A stretch of 61,259 nt of DNA from a virus. The translations under genes were made by a program, and so were the position numbers. Below the pieces are notes generated by a model. The model saw only the letters and a program-made list of their open reading frames with translations, was not told the DNA's origin and made no database searches. The first letter of the stretch is position 1; each line of letters opens with the position of its first letter. The stretch is from positions 1 to 61,259 of IMG/VR virus record IMGVR_UViG_3300045003_000239, one strand, 5' to 3'. Shown one piece after another: positions 29,765 through 39,110 of this stretch.

Positions 29765-32245
29765 ATGGCCGCCACTGCTGACGAGAGCGTCCCCGAGCCG
29801 GGCCTCCGCGTCCTCACGAAGGGCATGGGCGGCCTCCGCATCGTGTACGGGCCCGCGAGCGTCAGCATCGTGGACCGCGAGGGCGACCTCATCACCGGCC
29901 CCGCCCTCAAGAGCCTCCTGCCGGGCATCCTTCTTCGCAAGCGCTTTTCTCTCGGTCACATCGACATCCTGCCCGGCGAGATCCTTGAGAAGTTCGTGGA
30001 CCCCGCGACGGGCGCGGAGACGCGCACGGAGGTCCGCACCGTCACGAAGGAGGACATGGCGCGCTTCTCCTGGCTGGAGAAGAACGGCGTCCAGGAGGGC
30101 GACGACGCGCTCTTCGCCGTCGGCCGCGTGTACTCCAAGGAGCTCGACGGCATCGGCGCCGGCTCCTTCTGCGACAACGTCTGGGACCAGGTCCTCAAGG
30201 GCGAGCTCAACGCCTACTCCATCAGCGGGAAGGCCAAGAGCGGATCCCGCAAGGTCCTCTGCGAGCGCGGCGGCTTCGCCTGCAAGCTCGTGAACGAGAT
30301 CAGCGAGATGGAGGGCAGCGCCATCACGCTCTGCAAGATCGGCATGAACCAGGGCGCGGGCTTCGTCGTCCTGGTCAAGAGCGCGGACAAGCTGCGCCTC
30401 GACGGCTTCGTCGTGAAGGGCGACGACTGCGGGTGCGGCTGCGGCGGCGAGTGCGGCGGGGAACCCCACATGGACGAGAACCATCTCCACAGCGACGAGC
30501 AGGAACTGGCGACTCTCGAGGCGCAGCTCAGCGAGGTCGCGGCGCACGAGGCCACCGAGGGCGAGGCGAGCGACGCGGCGGAGCTGCGCGAGCTTCAGGC
30601 GGCCGTCGAGGCCCTCGCGGACGAGGACCGCTCCGAGCTCGCGATGATGAAGGCGCAGATCGAGGCGCTGGAGGGCAAGGCGTGGACGCCCTTCACGACC
30701 GAGGCCGGCACGCTCGGCGCGCAGGACGAGCACGGCAACAAGAAGTACGGCGCCGAGGCCCAGCGGCTCCTCGCGAGCCCCGCGCTCCGTGGCGCCGAAG
30801 CCGGTGCGCAGGCCGCCGCCCACGGGCAGGGCGGCGACAGCCTCGGCGGCCAGCGCGGTCCCTACGCCATCGCCGAGGGTCGCGCTCGCGCCCAGCAGAA
30901 CCAAGTCGCGCAGGCGGTTGATACTGCACCTTTTCGCCGTCTTATGCATGCCGCCCAGGCTCGCCGGGATTTCCCGCGCAACATGGGCGCTCCGGTTACC
31001 CGAGAAGATCTCGATGAATACGGCGCGGAGGCTCCGCGCCCCTCGATGCATCTACATGATACCGGACCGAGCGATGCGCGCAACTACAACAGTCCCTATA
31101 GGAAACCGATCCAGACGCAACCCAAGCCAGAGGCATCCATCTCTGACGATGTCCACGGCCCCGACGTCCTGGACGAGGCCGGCAACATCCGCGCCCAGAA
31201 GAGCGCCGACGTCCTCGCGCTCAAGGCCGAGTTCGAGGCCATCGAGAAGGGCACCCTCACGGACATCGAGGGCGCCGAAGAGGTCGAGTTCCCCCTCATC
31301 TACCCCGCGCACCCCACGCACCTCGACGTGAACCGCGCGCACGCCGACAGCATGGCGACGAAGAAGCCCACCGACGAGACGCTCGCCCTCGCGCGCTCGC
31401 CCATGGGCACCGACCGCATGGAGGACGCGGCCGTCGGTGACACGCCCCGCGGCGTCCCCCCGCGCGGCCTCGTCGAGGAAGCGAAGCTCAAGCCCGTCCA
31501 GAAGGCGCTCGGCGACGGCCAGTCGAACATGGCCTCCAACCAGCAGGCCGTGATGGGCAAGGACGTCGAGGGCGCCATGGGTGGCCCCGACACCGGCGCG
31601 GGCTACATGGCGAAGGATCCCCACGCCGAGGCCCACGAGCGCGAGCAGGCTTTCCTCGCCGCGGCCGACCCCGAGGCGCAGGAGCGCGTCGCGCTGGCCC
31701 ACCAGTTCACGCCGAAGGCCAAGGCCGCCGCGCAGCTCGCCCTCAAGAGCGCGCAGCCCCGCGCGCCGCGCCCCGTCTCGCCCCTCGAGGTCATGCCCCT
31801 CGTCCGCAAGGAGGCGGCTGACGTCCAGGTCATGCCCGGCACCGTCATGAAGCCCGGGCCGGGCCACCAGCACTCGGAGAACTTCGAGCGCTGCCTCGCC
31901 GACGTGCGCGCGCAGACGCCCGCCGGCCGCGACCCCGACGAGTACGCCCACCGCATCTGCTACAGCACCGTCGGCAAGGACGCCTTCCAGAAGGAGTTCG
32001 TCCCCACCTGTCGCGGCTGCCAGCGCGTCCTCAAGGCGCTCGGCAACCAGTACGAGGCCGCCCACTACTTCGAGGTCGCCCTCAAGGCCGCCACGACCGG
32101 CCGCGCCTCCTACCACGGCCTCCGCACGCAGCACGTCGCGCTGCTCAAGGCCGACCTCCCCGCGCTCACCGAGCGCCTCCCCGTCCTCCAGCGCCAGCTC
32201 ACGAAGAGCGGGCCCGCTGAGGTACACCCCAAGGTGAATCCATGA
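29765..32245 (+). CDS. XkdF-like prohead protease fused to a long C-terminal region
   Basis: 826 residues. N-terminal 210 residues look like phage serine protease XkdF/S78: FSLGHIDILPG with His65 and LNAYSISGKA with Ser at 152-154. A Cys-rich knot CGCGCGGECGG follows near 224. The rest is a helical, Ala/Glu-rich scaffold-like part, ending in a domain with ENFERCLADVRAQ, CYSTVGKDAF, CRGCQRVLKALG and long helices. The fusion suggests that protease and scaffold are one chain. Residues about 384-460 (30915-31145) use AT-richer codons than the rest, as if inserted or recombined. Confidence 0.7.
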   Translation: MAATADESVPEPGLRVLTKGMGGLRIVYGPASVSIVDREGDLITGPALKSLLPGILLRKRFSLGHIDILPGEILEKFVDPATGAETRTEVRTVTKEDMARFSWLEKNGVQEGDDALFAVGRVYSKELDGIGAGSFCDNVWDQVLKGELNAYSISGKAKSGSRKVLCERGGFACKLVNEISEMEGSAITLCKIGMNQGAGFVVLVKSADKLRLDGFVVKGDDCGCGCGGECGGEPHMDENHLHSDEQELATLEAQLSEVAAHEATEGEASDAAELRELQAAVEALADEDRSELAMMKAQIEALEGKAWTPFTTEAGTLGAQDEHGNKKYGAEAQRLLASPALRGAEAGAQAAAHGQGGDSLGGQRGPYAIAEGRARAQQNQVAQAVDTAPFRRLMHAAQARRDFPRNMGAPVTREDLDEYGAEAPRPSMHLHDTGPSDARNYNSPYRKPIQTQPKPEASISDDVHGPDVLDEAGNIRAQKSADVLALKAEFEAIEKGTLTDIEGAEEVEFPLIYPAHPTHLDVNRAHADSMATKKPTDETLALARSPMGTDRMEDAAVGDTPRGVPPRGLVEEAKLKPVQKALGDGQSNMASNQQAVMGKDVEGAMGGPDTGAGYMAKDPHAEAHEREQAFLAAADPEAQERVALAHQFTPKAKAAAQLALKSAQPRAPRPVSPLEVMPLVRKEAADVQVMPGTVMKPGPGHQHSENFERCLADVRAQTPAGRDPDEYAHRICYSTVGKDAFQKEFVPTCRGCQRVLKALGNQYEAAHYFEVALKAATTGRASYHGLRTQHVALLKADLPALTERLPVLQRQLTKSGPAEVHPKVNP

Positions 32246-32988
32246 GTCCCGCACCCACGAGTGGGGCGCCGGGGGACCAGAAGCTGAAGGCTCCCCTCCA
32301 GACGCCCAACGAGACGCGCGCGCAGGACTCCCTGCCGCCCGAGGCCAAGGACCCGGGCTCCGAGCAGGGAGGCTCCGTCGAGGCCTACAAGGCGTACGCC
32401 AAGAAGGCCCTCGGCGTCGCGCAGACCAAGGACGCCGAGAACACGCGCCTGAAGGCGCAGCTCGCGCAGATGGAGGCCAAGCTCAAGGAGTACGAGCCCC
32501 ACCAGCAGGCCAGCGGCACCGGCGCCCCCGCCCCCAAGCCGACGAACAACCCCGTCAAGGAGGACATGGACAAGGCTCAGTCCCCCGAAGGCGTGGTCAA
32601 GCCTCCGCATGACACGGAGGGCGACGTCGAGCTCCCGAGCCTCTACAAGGCGCTCCGCGAGCGCCCCGACCTCATGGCCGCGCTCAAGCAGGACATCCTC
32701 AAGGAGCTGCGCCCCGAGATCGAGAACGGCGTCAAGACGACCCTCAAGGGCGTCACGCCCCGCCCCGGTGGCGGTTGGGTCGCCGTCGGTGAGACCGGCT
32801 GGCCCAAGCTGCGCCAGATGATCATGAAGGCCGTCACGCACGACCGGCTCGCGGCCGGCTCGTACACGTCGGAGGACTTCGAGTCCTTCGGCTTCAAGTC
32901 GCACGGCCAGGACAGCGAGGCCGCGCTCGGCGTGGACCGCTTCGTCCAGAAGATGCTCCGCGACGAGTTCAACCAGGTGGTGTTCTGA
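32242..32988 (+). CDS. Scaffold-like head assembly protein
   Basis: 248 residues. Disordered charged N-terminus, a coiled coil at about 48-90 (EAYKAYAKKALGVAQ...LKAQLAQMEAKLKEY), a Pro-rich linker and a C-terminal helical domain ending FVQKMLRDEFNQVVF. It lies between the protease and the major capsid gene, the usual scaffold position. ATGA overlap upstream; the next gene starts in its stop. Confidence 0.55.
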   Translation: MSPAPTSGAPGDQKLKAPLQTPNETRAQDSLPPEAKDPGSEQGGSVEAYKAYAKKALGVAQTKDAENTRLKAQLAQMEAKLKEYEPHQQASGTGAPAPKPTNNPVKEDMDKAQSPEGVVKPPHDTEGDVELPSLYKALRERPDLMAALKQDILKELRPEIENGVKTTLKGVTPRPGGGWVAVGETGWPKLRQMIMKAVTHDRLAAGSYTSEDFESFGFKSHGQDSEAALGVDRFVQKMLRDEFNQVVF

Positions 32989-34232
32989 TAGCCCAGGACC
33001 TCTTCGGCGGCGACATCGCCGCGCTGTACGAGTACTGCCTGACCAAGGGCGCCGCGCCGCAGTTCATCAAGAACTTCCTGCTCAAGGCGGGCGGCACGGT
33101 CTCCGACATGGCGGGCGCGATCAACGTCGTGTACGGCTCGCTCGTGTACGACCTCCCGAACCGTGAGACGAACGCCCACGCCGTCATCAAGAAGGTGCCG
33201 TGGGAGATCTCGGGCTACCGCTACACGAACAGCAACCCGACCACGAAGCTGTACGGCGGCGCTGACCCGTCCACCATCGGGACGGACATCGACACGACGC
33301 CCACGGAGCTCTCGAGCATCCCCGGCTTCGTGCACTCGCCCTTCGGCCTGAGCGCCGACGCGGCGTTCCGCACCCGCCACGACGACGGCCTCGACGCCTG
33401 GGAGTGGAAGCGCGCCAACATCCGCGACATCCATGCGCAGGGCCTCAACGAGCAGCTCCTGAACTCGGCCCAGGCCGAGGCCAACGCCATCGGCGCGGGC
33501 GGCTCGACGGACCCCAAAAACGCCGGCAACGGCGTGGGCATCGACACGCTCGACCGCGTCTTCGCGGCCAAGGCCGAGGCTGACGCCTTCAAGGTCGGCG
33601 CGGGCAACTACGGCCTCTTCGAGAACCAGGTCTCGCGCGACACGGCGAACCCGCAGTTCGACGCGGTCGTCGCGCGCCCGGACGGGAAGACGGACAGCAC
33701 GAGCCTCCAGAACAACATCCCCTTCCAGATCGACGGTCTGGACTACGTGCTGGACACGACGGAGGACAACGGCGCTGACGAAGCGAGCCAGGTCATCCTG
33801 ACCTCGCGCCAGACGCGCCGCGCGCTCTACAAGGATCTCGCGACCGCCGGCCGCTTCGACATCACCGGCCAGGTCCAGGCGAAGATCACGATGGCGGGCC
33901 TCTCGCCCACCTCGACCCACCAGGGCCGCGACGTGAGCTTCACCGTCCGCACCTACCAGGGCCGTATCGTCGTCGCCGACCGCAACATGATGAGCAACGG
34001 CACGACCAAGCGCACCGCGACCACCCCCGACGGTGGCACGGGCCTGGGCCACATGCTCGTCGCGGACCAGCGCCACATCCACCTGAAGGTGGGCTTCCCG
34101 ACCCTGTACATCGAGGCGGACAACCCGATCCTCCTCAACGCCTTCCGCACGAGGGCGCTGTACTGGACCTGCGAGCAGCTCTACTTCACGAAGATCCCGG
34201 TGCACGGCAAGGTCCGCAGCATCCTCTCGTGA
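32988..34232 (+). CDS. Major capsid protein (HK97 fold, probable), non-standard start
   Basis: Position after protease and scaffold, and length, fit the major capsid protein. It reads through FGGDIAALYEYCLTKGAAP, ... ETNAHAVIKKVPWEISG ..., FENQVSRD, QVILTSRQTRRALYKDL and HLKVGFPTLYIEADNPIL. Protein-like sequence begins at 32988, but the first standard codon is ATG 33108. The stop of the previous gene is followed as TGATA, one base from the common TGATG overlap, so I take ATA 32988 as the probable start (414 residues); CTG 32985 and ATG 33108 (374 residues) are alternatives. GGTGG lies 7 bases ahead. Confidence 0.7.
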   Translation: MAQDLFGGDIAALYEYCLTKGAAPQFIKNFLLKAGGTVSDMAGAINVVYGSLVYDLPNRETNAHAVIKKVPWEISGYRYTNSNPTTKLYGGADPSTIGTDIDTTPTELSSIPGFVHSPFGLSADAAFRTRHDDGLDAWEWKRANIRDIHAQGLNEQLLNSAQAEANAIGAGGSTDPKNAGNGVGIDTLDRVFAAKAEADAFKVGAGNYGLFENQVSRDTANPQFDAVVARPDGKTDSTSLQNNIPFQIDGLDYVLDTTEDNGADEASQVILTSRQTRRALYKDLATAGRFDITGQVQAKITMAGLSPTSTHQGRDVSFTVRTYQGRIVVADRNMMSNGTTKRTATTPDGGTGLGHMLVADQRHIHLKVGFPTLYIEADNPILLNAFRTRALYWTCEQLYFTKIPVHGKVRSILS

Positions 34233-34257
34233 GGTAGCCGCGAGGCTCCTCCGGAGC

Positions 34258-34283
34258 GCTGCCCGCCCGCGACGACGGGCAGC
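34258..34283 (+). terminator. Hairpin behind the capsid gene
   Basis: GCTGCCCG (34258-34265) and CGGGCAGC (34276-34283) form an 8-bp stem. It may cut down transcription after the major capsid gene. The rest of 34233-34342 shows no gene and no clear promoter box. Confidence 0.5.
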
Positions 34284-34342
34284 CTCCGCCTCTCCCTGAT
34301 CCGAACCTTCGTCGCACCACCCAACGAACGAGCGTGCGAAAC

Positions 34343-34891
34343 ATGACGACCCCCGAAGCCGCCCAAGAACCGAAGCTCATCGAGGCGTACAGCCGCGCCC
34401 CGCGCACCTGGCGCGGCCAGTGGCACCCTTCCAAGCCCGGCATCACGTTCTACCCCGACACGCTGTACTACGTCCACCCCGCCTGCTTCAGCACGGAGCG
34501 TTTCATGCTCGCGGACGAGTGGCGCGCGGACAAGCAGCGCCGGGACGCCGAGAAGCAGCGTAAGGAGCAGGCGCGCATCTTCCGCGACGCTCCCCCGGCC
34601 ACCAAGGAGGTCACCGCGGGCGGCGTCGCCGGCGGCCTCGCGCGCACCTTCGCGCCCCCGCAGGAAGCCGATCAGGCGCCGGTCCTGCCCGAGGGCAAGC
34701 CCGAGCCCACCATCCGCTCGCTCCCCGCGCCCACCCCGGCTCCCGTCCTGGATGCCGAGGTCTCCACGTCCACGCCCGACGCGCCCGCTGCCGCGGACGC
34801 GGAGAGCGAGACCACCGCCGCCAGCGCTCCCAAGGCGCGTGGTGGCAAGCCCAGCCGCAAGGCCGGCAGCCCTGCGGCCACGGAAGCGTGA
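34343..34891 (+). CDS. Head protein with low-complexity tail, 182 residues
   Basis: N-terminal half has KLIEAYSRAPRTWRGQWHPSKPGITFYPDTLYYV, resembling small structural proteins near capsid genes; then a charged helix (DKQRRDAEKQRKEQAR) and a Pro/Ala/Thr-rich tail. Function unknown. GTG 34334 is an alternative start. Confidence 0.5.
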   Translation: MTTPEAAQEPKLIEAYSRAPRTWRGQWHPSKPGITFYPDTLYYVHPACFSTERFMLADEWRADKQRRDAEKQRKEQARIFRDAPPATKEVTAGGVAGGLARTFAPPQEADQAPVLPEGKPEPTIRSLPAPTPAPVLDAEVSTSTPDAPAAADAESETTAASAPKARGGKPSRKAGSPAATEA

Positions 34892-34897
34892 GACACC

Positions 34898-35806
34898 ATG
34901 ACGTACAGCTTCACCAGCACCGAAACGACCCGCGAGATCACGGGCCGCCGCCGCAAGATCGCCGGCACCCTCAACCTGAGCGCGTACGAGAGCGGCGGCG
35001 TCCTCCTGGACGCGGCAGGCGTTCGCCTCAGCCACCGCATCGTGGACATCGAGCCCAACGGCCCCAGCGACCAAGGCTGGGTCGTCCGCTACGACAAGAC
35101 GAACGTGAAGATGATCGCCACGCGCCCCGCGGGCGTCCGCACGGTCGCGCTCCCCTCCGCTACCGGCGGCACGGGCGTCAAGGGCGGCACCTCGGCCAAC
35201 CAGGTCGCGAGCGGCGCGGCCGGCGTCAACGACGCCTTCGTCCACGCCGCCGCGGCCCTCGTCACGACCGTCGTGAACACGGGCCTCACGAACCCCGACA
35301 CGCCCCGCAACCTCCGCGTCGTCCTCTCCAGCGCGGCCGGCGGCACGCTCCCCGCGAACTGCGGCACGTGCACCATCATCGGCACCGACCAGTTCGGCAA
35401 CGCCATCACGGAGGCCGTGGCCCTCTCCCCGGTCAACAGCGTCGTCCTCGGCGCGGGCGGCGTCGTCTTCGTCAAGAGCACGAAGGTCTTCGCCACCGTG
35501 ACGAGCTACCAGTTCTCGGTCAACCTCGCCGCGAGCGTCGCCGACATCCAGGCCAGCATCGGCTTGGGCACGAAGCTGGGCCTCTACGACCCCCTGAACG
35601 TCGTGGGCGACTTCAAGGCGCTCTCGAAGAACGGCACGGGCATCGCCGCGGCGACCTACACGGCCGACGCGACGGTCCACGCCATCGAGATGGGCGCCAA
35701 CCTCGCCAACAACGATCAGGTCCTGGCGACGTACGACTGCAGCCTCGGCCAGCCGCCCGTGGGCACGAACATCGGCAACGTCCTGGTGGACGTCATCGGC
35801 ATCTGA
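34898..35806 (+). CDS. Virion structural protein (head decoration or tail), 302 residues
   Basis: Gly/Ala/Thr/Val-rich beta protein: GGTGVKGGTSANQVASGAAG, CGTCTIIGTDQFGNAITEAVALS and LGTKLGLYDPLNVVGDF. Composition and place fit a decoration or structural protein. The GTDQFGNAITEAVALS pattern recurs in the product of 36388. Confidence 0.6.
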   Translation: MTYSFTSTETTREITGRRRKIAGTLNLSAYESGGVLLDAAGVRLSHRIVDIEPNGPSDQGWVVRYDKTNVKMIATRPAGVRTVALPSATGGTGVKGGTSANQVASGAAGVNDAFVHAAAALVTTVVNTGLTNPDTPRNLRVVLSSAAGGTLPANCGTCTIIGTDQFGNAITEAVALSPVNSVVLGAGGVVFVKSTKVFATVTSYQFSVNLAASVADIQASIGLGTKLGLYDPLNVVGDFKALSKNGTGIAAATYTADATVHAIEMGANLANNDQVLATYDCSLGQPPVGTNIGNVLVDVIGI

Positions 35807-35819
35807 GGAGACGGTCCGC

Positions 35820-36176
35820 ATGAAGGCCGCTCTCCTCCCCCAGCACCCGGAAGGGCTCGAAGTTCGCGAGTCGCCTCACGGCGTCGTGTACGCCGTCCGC
35901 CCCATCCGCTACGGCCGGATGGAGAACGGCTGGAAGCACCGCTTCGTGGACATCGACGTCCTGAGCCTGCCCATGAACGCTGGCCTCGTCCTCGAGCCCG
36001 GAGAGCTCCAAGTCACGAAGCTCATCAACGCGAACCCCCAGCCCATCGGCTGGGCGGGCCGCGTCACGTGGGACGGGGACGAGACGCGCCCCTGCTTCAT
36101 GCTGACCGACTACCCCGAGTTCGGAGACGACGAGATGCCCGTCCTCCGCTTCCGCGTGGAGGTGACGGGCTCGTGA
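35820..36176 (+). CDS. Small structural-region protein, 118 residues
   Basis: Beta-rich: VVYAVRPIRYGRMENGWKHRFVDIDVLSLPMN. GAGGAGAC precedes the ATG. Not recognised. Confidence 0.5.
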   Translation: MKAALLPQHPEGLEVRESPHGVVYAVRPIRYGRMENGWKHRFVDIDVLSLPMNAGLVLEPGELQVTKLINANPQPIGWAGRVTWDGDETRPCFMLTDYPEFGDDEMPVLRFRVEVTGS

Positions 36177-36385
36177 GCCCCGCCCGCCGGGCCGCCGTCG
36201 TGAACGGCCGCGACGCGGTCGCCATCGTCGCCATCGTCGCCATCGCGAGCCTGGAAGGCGTCGCGCTCGCGACCGGCCGCGATGGCGTCTTCTTCAGCGG
36301 CACGCTCGCGCTCATCGGCAGCATCGTCGGCGTGAGGCTGGGCGTCAAGGCGCTCCGCCTCAAGCTCGTCGAGGAGGAGGGCTGA
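36173..36385 (+). CDS. Membrane protein, 70 residues
   Basis: Two hydrophobic segments (AVAIVAIVAIASLEGVALA and GTLALIGSIVGVRLGVKAL) with a basic N-terminus. GTGA overlap with the previous gene. A membrane protein inside the head operon is unusual; holin-like or membrane anchor. Confidence 0.5.
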   Translation: MSPARRAAVVNGRDAVAIVAIVAIASLEGVALATGRDGVFFSGTLALIGSIVGVRLGVKALRLKLVEEEG

Positions 36386-36387
36386 GC

Positions 36388-37098
36388 ATGGCGCGCGGCG
36401 TCCCCTTCTTCATCACGGGCTACAACAGCGGCGTGAGCACGAGCATCACGGACCTCGCCGAGCACGTCGCCGGCGGCGCGCTCTACGCCTTCCCCGCGGC
36501 GGCCACCGCCATGGAGGTCGTGAGCGCGAGCGCCAACGACGCCGCGGCCGGCACCGGCGCGCGCCAGGTCCAAGTCGTGGGCCTCGACGCGAACTACAAC
36601 CCGCAGAGCGAGACGGTCATCCTCAACGGCACGACGCCCGTCGCGACCGCAAAGAGCTACCTCCGCATCAACGACTTCCACGTCCTCGCCGTGGGCAGCG
36701 GCGGCGTGAGCGCGGGCAACATCACGCTGCGCGACGCCGGCGCGGGCACGACGCGCTCGCGCATCACGGCCGGCTTCCAGCGCGCGCTCCAAGGCATCTT
36801 CACGGTGCCCGCTGGCTTCCGCGCGGATATCCTCTACCCCGAGTGGGGCGTGGACACCGCGAAGGCCGCTCGCGCCCTCGTGTACGCCAACGTGGACCCC
36901 GACGAGATGAGCCCCCTCCCAGTGGGCGTCTTCGTCGAGCTCATCCACCGCATCATGAGCGGTCCCGTCGCACCGAACCTCGCCGAGACGCCCATGGTCC
37001 TCCCACCGAAGACCGACATGCGCCTGAGCGCCCTCACGCTCGCAGCGACGGCGGCCGTCAGCGGCAAGATCGGCATCGTCCTCCACCGGGTCCAGTAG
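36388..37098 (+). CDS. Virion structural protein, 236 residues
   Basis: NDAAAGTGARQVQVVGLDANYNPQSETVILNGTTPV is the pattern of a common phage virion protein (xDxAAGTGARxVxVxGLDxN...ETVxLNGT). The C-terminal half is beta-rich. It probably belongs to the head-tail junction or a decoration layer. Confidence 0.6.
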   Translation: MARGVPFFITGYNSGVSTSITDLAEHVAGGALYAFPAAATAMEVVSASANDAAAGTGARQVQVVGLDANYNPQSETVILNGTTPVATAKSYLRINDFHVLAVGSGGVSAGNITLRDAGAGTTRSRITAGFQRALQGIFTVPAGFRADILYPEWGVDTAKAARALVYANVDPDEMSPLPVGVFVELIHRIMSGPVAPNLAETPMVLPPKTDMRLSALTLAATAAVSGKIGIVLHRVQ

Positions 37099-37108
37099 GA
37101 GAACCTGA

Positions 37109-38032
37109 ATGGGCTACACCCTGTACGCGGCGTGCACCCCGGGCGACGTGGCCGCCTTCCTCCAAGACGAGGTCGGCTTCGACGCCACCAGCCAGCCGCG
37201 CGCAGGGACCATCGGGAGCTTCATCGTCGCGGCCGAGGGCGACTTCTTCGACCGCACGGGCACCATCTTCGGCAAGCCGGTCCTCATCACGGAGGAGGTC
37301 CACGACCTCGAGGCGGAACGGAGCCGCTACCCGGACCTCTTCGACGGCTTCCTCGTGCGCCGGCCCATCCACCTGCTCAAGAAGCCGCTCGTGCCCTTCC
37401 AGGCGGCACGGAACCACAAGATCGAGCTCTTCCTCGGCAGCGCCACGGCCGTCGCGGGGAGTCCGGGCGCGGAGACGTGGGACGAGTGGGTCGCGACGAA
37501 GACGTACGGCCGCACGCAGGACTACTGGGCCGACTACCAGAAGGCCATCCTCTACATCCGCAAGAGCTTCATCGTGCGCCGTGACGCCCTCGCGCGCATC
37601 ACGTACGAGGTCGGCTTCGTCCCGCCCACGCTCACCGGCGCGCTCGGCACCACCGACACGACCATCCCCGTCAGCGACACGCGCTGGCTCCAGAACCGCG
37701 GCTGGATCCGCATCGGCGACGAGTACATCGCGTACTCCGCCAAGAGCACGAGCGCCGGTCCCGGGAACCTCACCGGCTGCCAGCGCGGCTACTTCGCCAC
37801 CGTGAGCGCGAGCCACGCCAGCGGCGACGAGGTGTACGGCAACATCCCCGACGGCTATCGCCAGCTCATCATCAAGCGCGCGGCCACGCTCTTCCTCCAG
37901 AACGAACGCTACTCGGGCCGCGTCGGCGAGGAGTCCGAGGGCTACGGCATCAAGGACGCCGTCGAGCAGTGGGAGAAGGACTGGGAGAGCGAGATCGCCA
38001 ACAAGTACTCCGCGTGGAGGAACGTCGCGTGA
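37109..38032 (+). CDS. Head-tail connector-like protein with inserted beta domain
   Basis: 307 residues. TPGDVAAFLQDEVGFD at the start and the helical end (RAATLFLQNERYSG...EQWEKDWESEI) resemble connector proteins. Residues about 175-245 (LTGALGTTDTTIPVSD...GWIRIGDEYIAYSAK...LTGCQRGYFAT) are a beta domain also present at the N-terminus of the fibre at 39111. Probably joins the head and tail. Confidence 0.5.
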   Translation: MGYTLYAACTPGDVAAFLQDEVGFDATSQPRAGTIGSFIVAAEGDFFDRTGTIFGKPVLITEEVHDLEAERSRYPDLFDGFLVRRPIHLLKKPLVPFQAARNHKIELFLGSATAVAGSPGAETWDEWVATKTYGRTQDYWADYQKAILYIRKSFIVRRDALARITYEVGFVPPTLTGALGTTDTTIPVSDTRWLQNRGWIRIGDEYIAYSAKSTSAGPGNLTGCQRGYFATVSASHASGDEVYGNIPDGYRQLIIKRAATLFLQNERYSGRVGEESEGYGIKDAVEQWEKDWESEIANKYSAWRNVA

Positions 38033-38640
38033 CGCGCATCCCCGACGGCAAGCTCGATGCCGCCGACGGCATCATCACACTCGACGGCGCGGCCACGCGC
38101 TTCGCTCTTGACCCGGCGGTCATCATCGCGGGCCTGCTCCAGAAGGAGTGGAACGACCAGAACACCGACGGCGTCACGCCCACCATCGGAATCCCGGAGG
38201 TCATGAAGGCCATCAAGTGGCAGGGCGGGCGCGACTACATCACCGTCTGGAACGAGGGAAGCAGCGGCGAGACTCCCAACGCCGTCGAGTACGGCTTCAC
38301 GAGCGAGACGCTCCAGGTCAAGATCGAGTTCGTGACCGCCTACGCGCTCGCGCAGCAGACGGCCGCGTTCAAGGGCCACATGCACCGCCTCCGCGAAGAA
38401 GCCCGCCGCATCGTCCTGGCGAATCGTCTCGACAGTGATCCCGCCTCCTTCCTCGCGCAGCCCGCGGGCCCCATCGGCAGCGCGCTCAATCCCAAGACCT
38501 ACTCCCAGCTCCTGACTGGCCGCCAGTGGATCAAGTGGGCCGCCCACAAAACCGAGCCCCAGCCTTGGAGTGGGGGCACGTTCCGCTTCGTCGTCATCTG
38601 CGAGATCGACTGGCGCTTCCGTGAGGTGAAGACCTCGTGA
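38029..38640 (+). CDS. Neck/tail-completion-like protein, 203 residues
   Basis: GTG start in the previous stop. Ends in RFVVICEIDWRFREV with a preceding beta domain; the order (connector, then this, then 38637) suggests a tail completion factor, but I do not recognise the family. Confidence 0.45.
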   Translation: MTRIPDGKLDAADGIITLDGAATRFALDPAVIIAGLLQKEWNDQNTDGVTPTIGIPEVMKAIKWQGGRDYITVWNEGSSGETPNAVEYGFTSETLQVKIEFVTAYALAQQTAAFKGHMHRLREEARRIVLANRLDSDPASFLAQPAGPIGSALNPKTYSQLLTGRQWIKWAAHKTEPQPWSGGTFRFVVICEIDWRFREVKTS

Positions 38641-39110
38641 CCTCCAAGCAGGGCATCGACGTCATCGAGACCGGCCTCCGCGCCGTGGACACCGAGTTCG
38701 GCCCCGCGGCCGGCTTCGGCACGAGCCTCTTCGGCGACTTCCGCCGCGCCCCCTACATCGTGATCCTCGCCGTCATCGAAGGCGGCAGCGTCGCCCGGCT
38801 TGACGCCGGCAACACGTACGGCATCGAGGTCTGGTTCTACGCCGAGGACGGCACCCTCTTCACGCCGTTCAACGGGCTCGCTCAGATCCGCATCGAGAAT
38901 CCTGACGGTAGCGTCCTTCTCGACTGGACGGCCATGGACAACCGCGGCATCGGCCACTATCTGTACCAGTGGCAGACGCCCGACCCCACCGTGACCACGA
39001 ACGTCGTCCAGCAGGGGACGTACGTCATCCGCGTCCGCGGCCAGCTCCCCAGCGCGCCGAACAACTACCTGACGAACCGCATCAAGCGCTACCTTGAGGT
39101 GATCCGCTAA
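38637..39110 (+). CDS. Structural-region beta protein, 157 residues
   Basis: GTG start. Contains YGIEVWFYAEDGTLFTPF, IENPDGSVLLDWTAMDNRGIGHYLYQWQTP and GTYVIRVRGQLP, which reads like an Ig-like or carbohydrate-type beta sandwich. TAAATGG joins it to the fibre gene. Confidence 0.5.
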   Translation: MTSKQGIDVIETGLRAVDTEFGPAAGFGTSLFGDFRRAPYIVILAVIEGGSVARLDAGNTYGIEVWFYAEDGTLFTPFNGLAQIRIENPDGSVLLDWTAMDNRGIGHYLYQWQTPDPTVTTNVVQQGTYVIRVRGQLPSAPNNYLTNRIKRYLEVIR

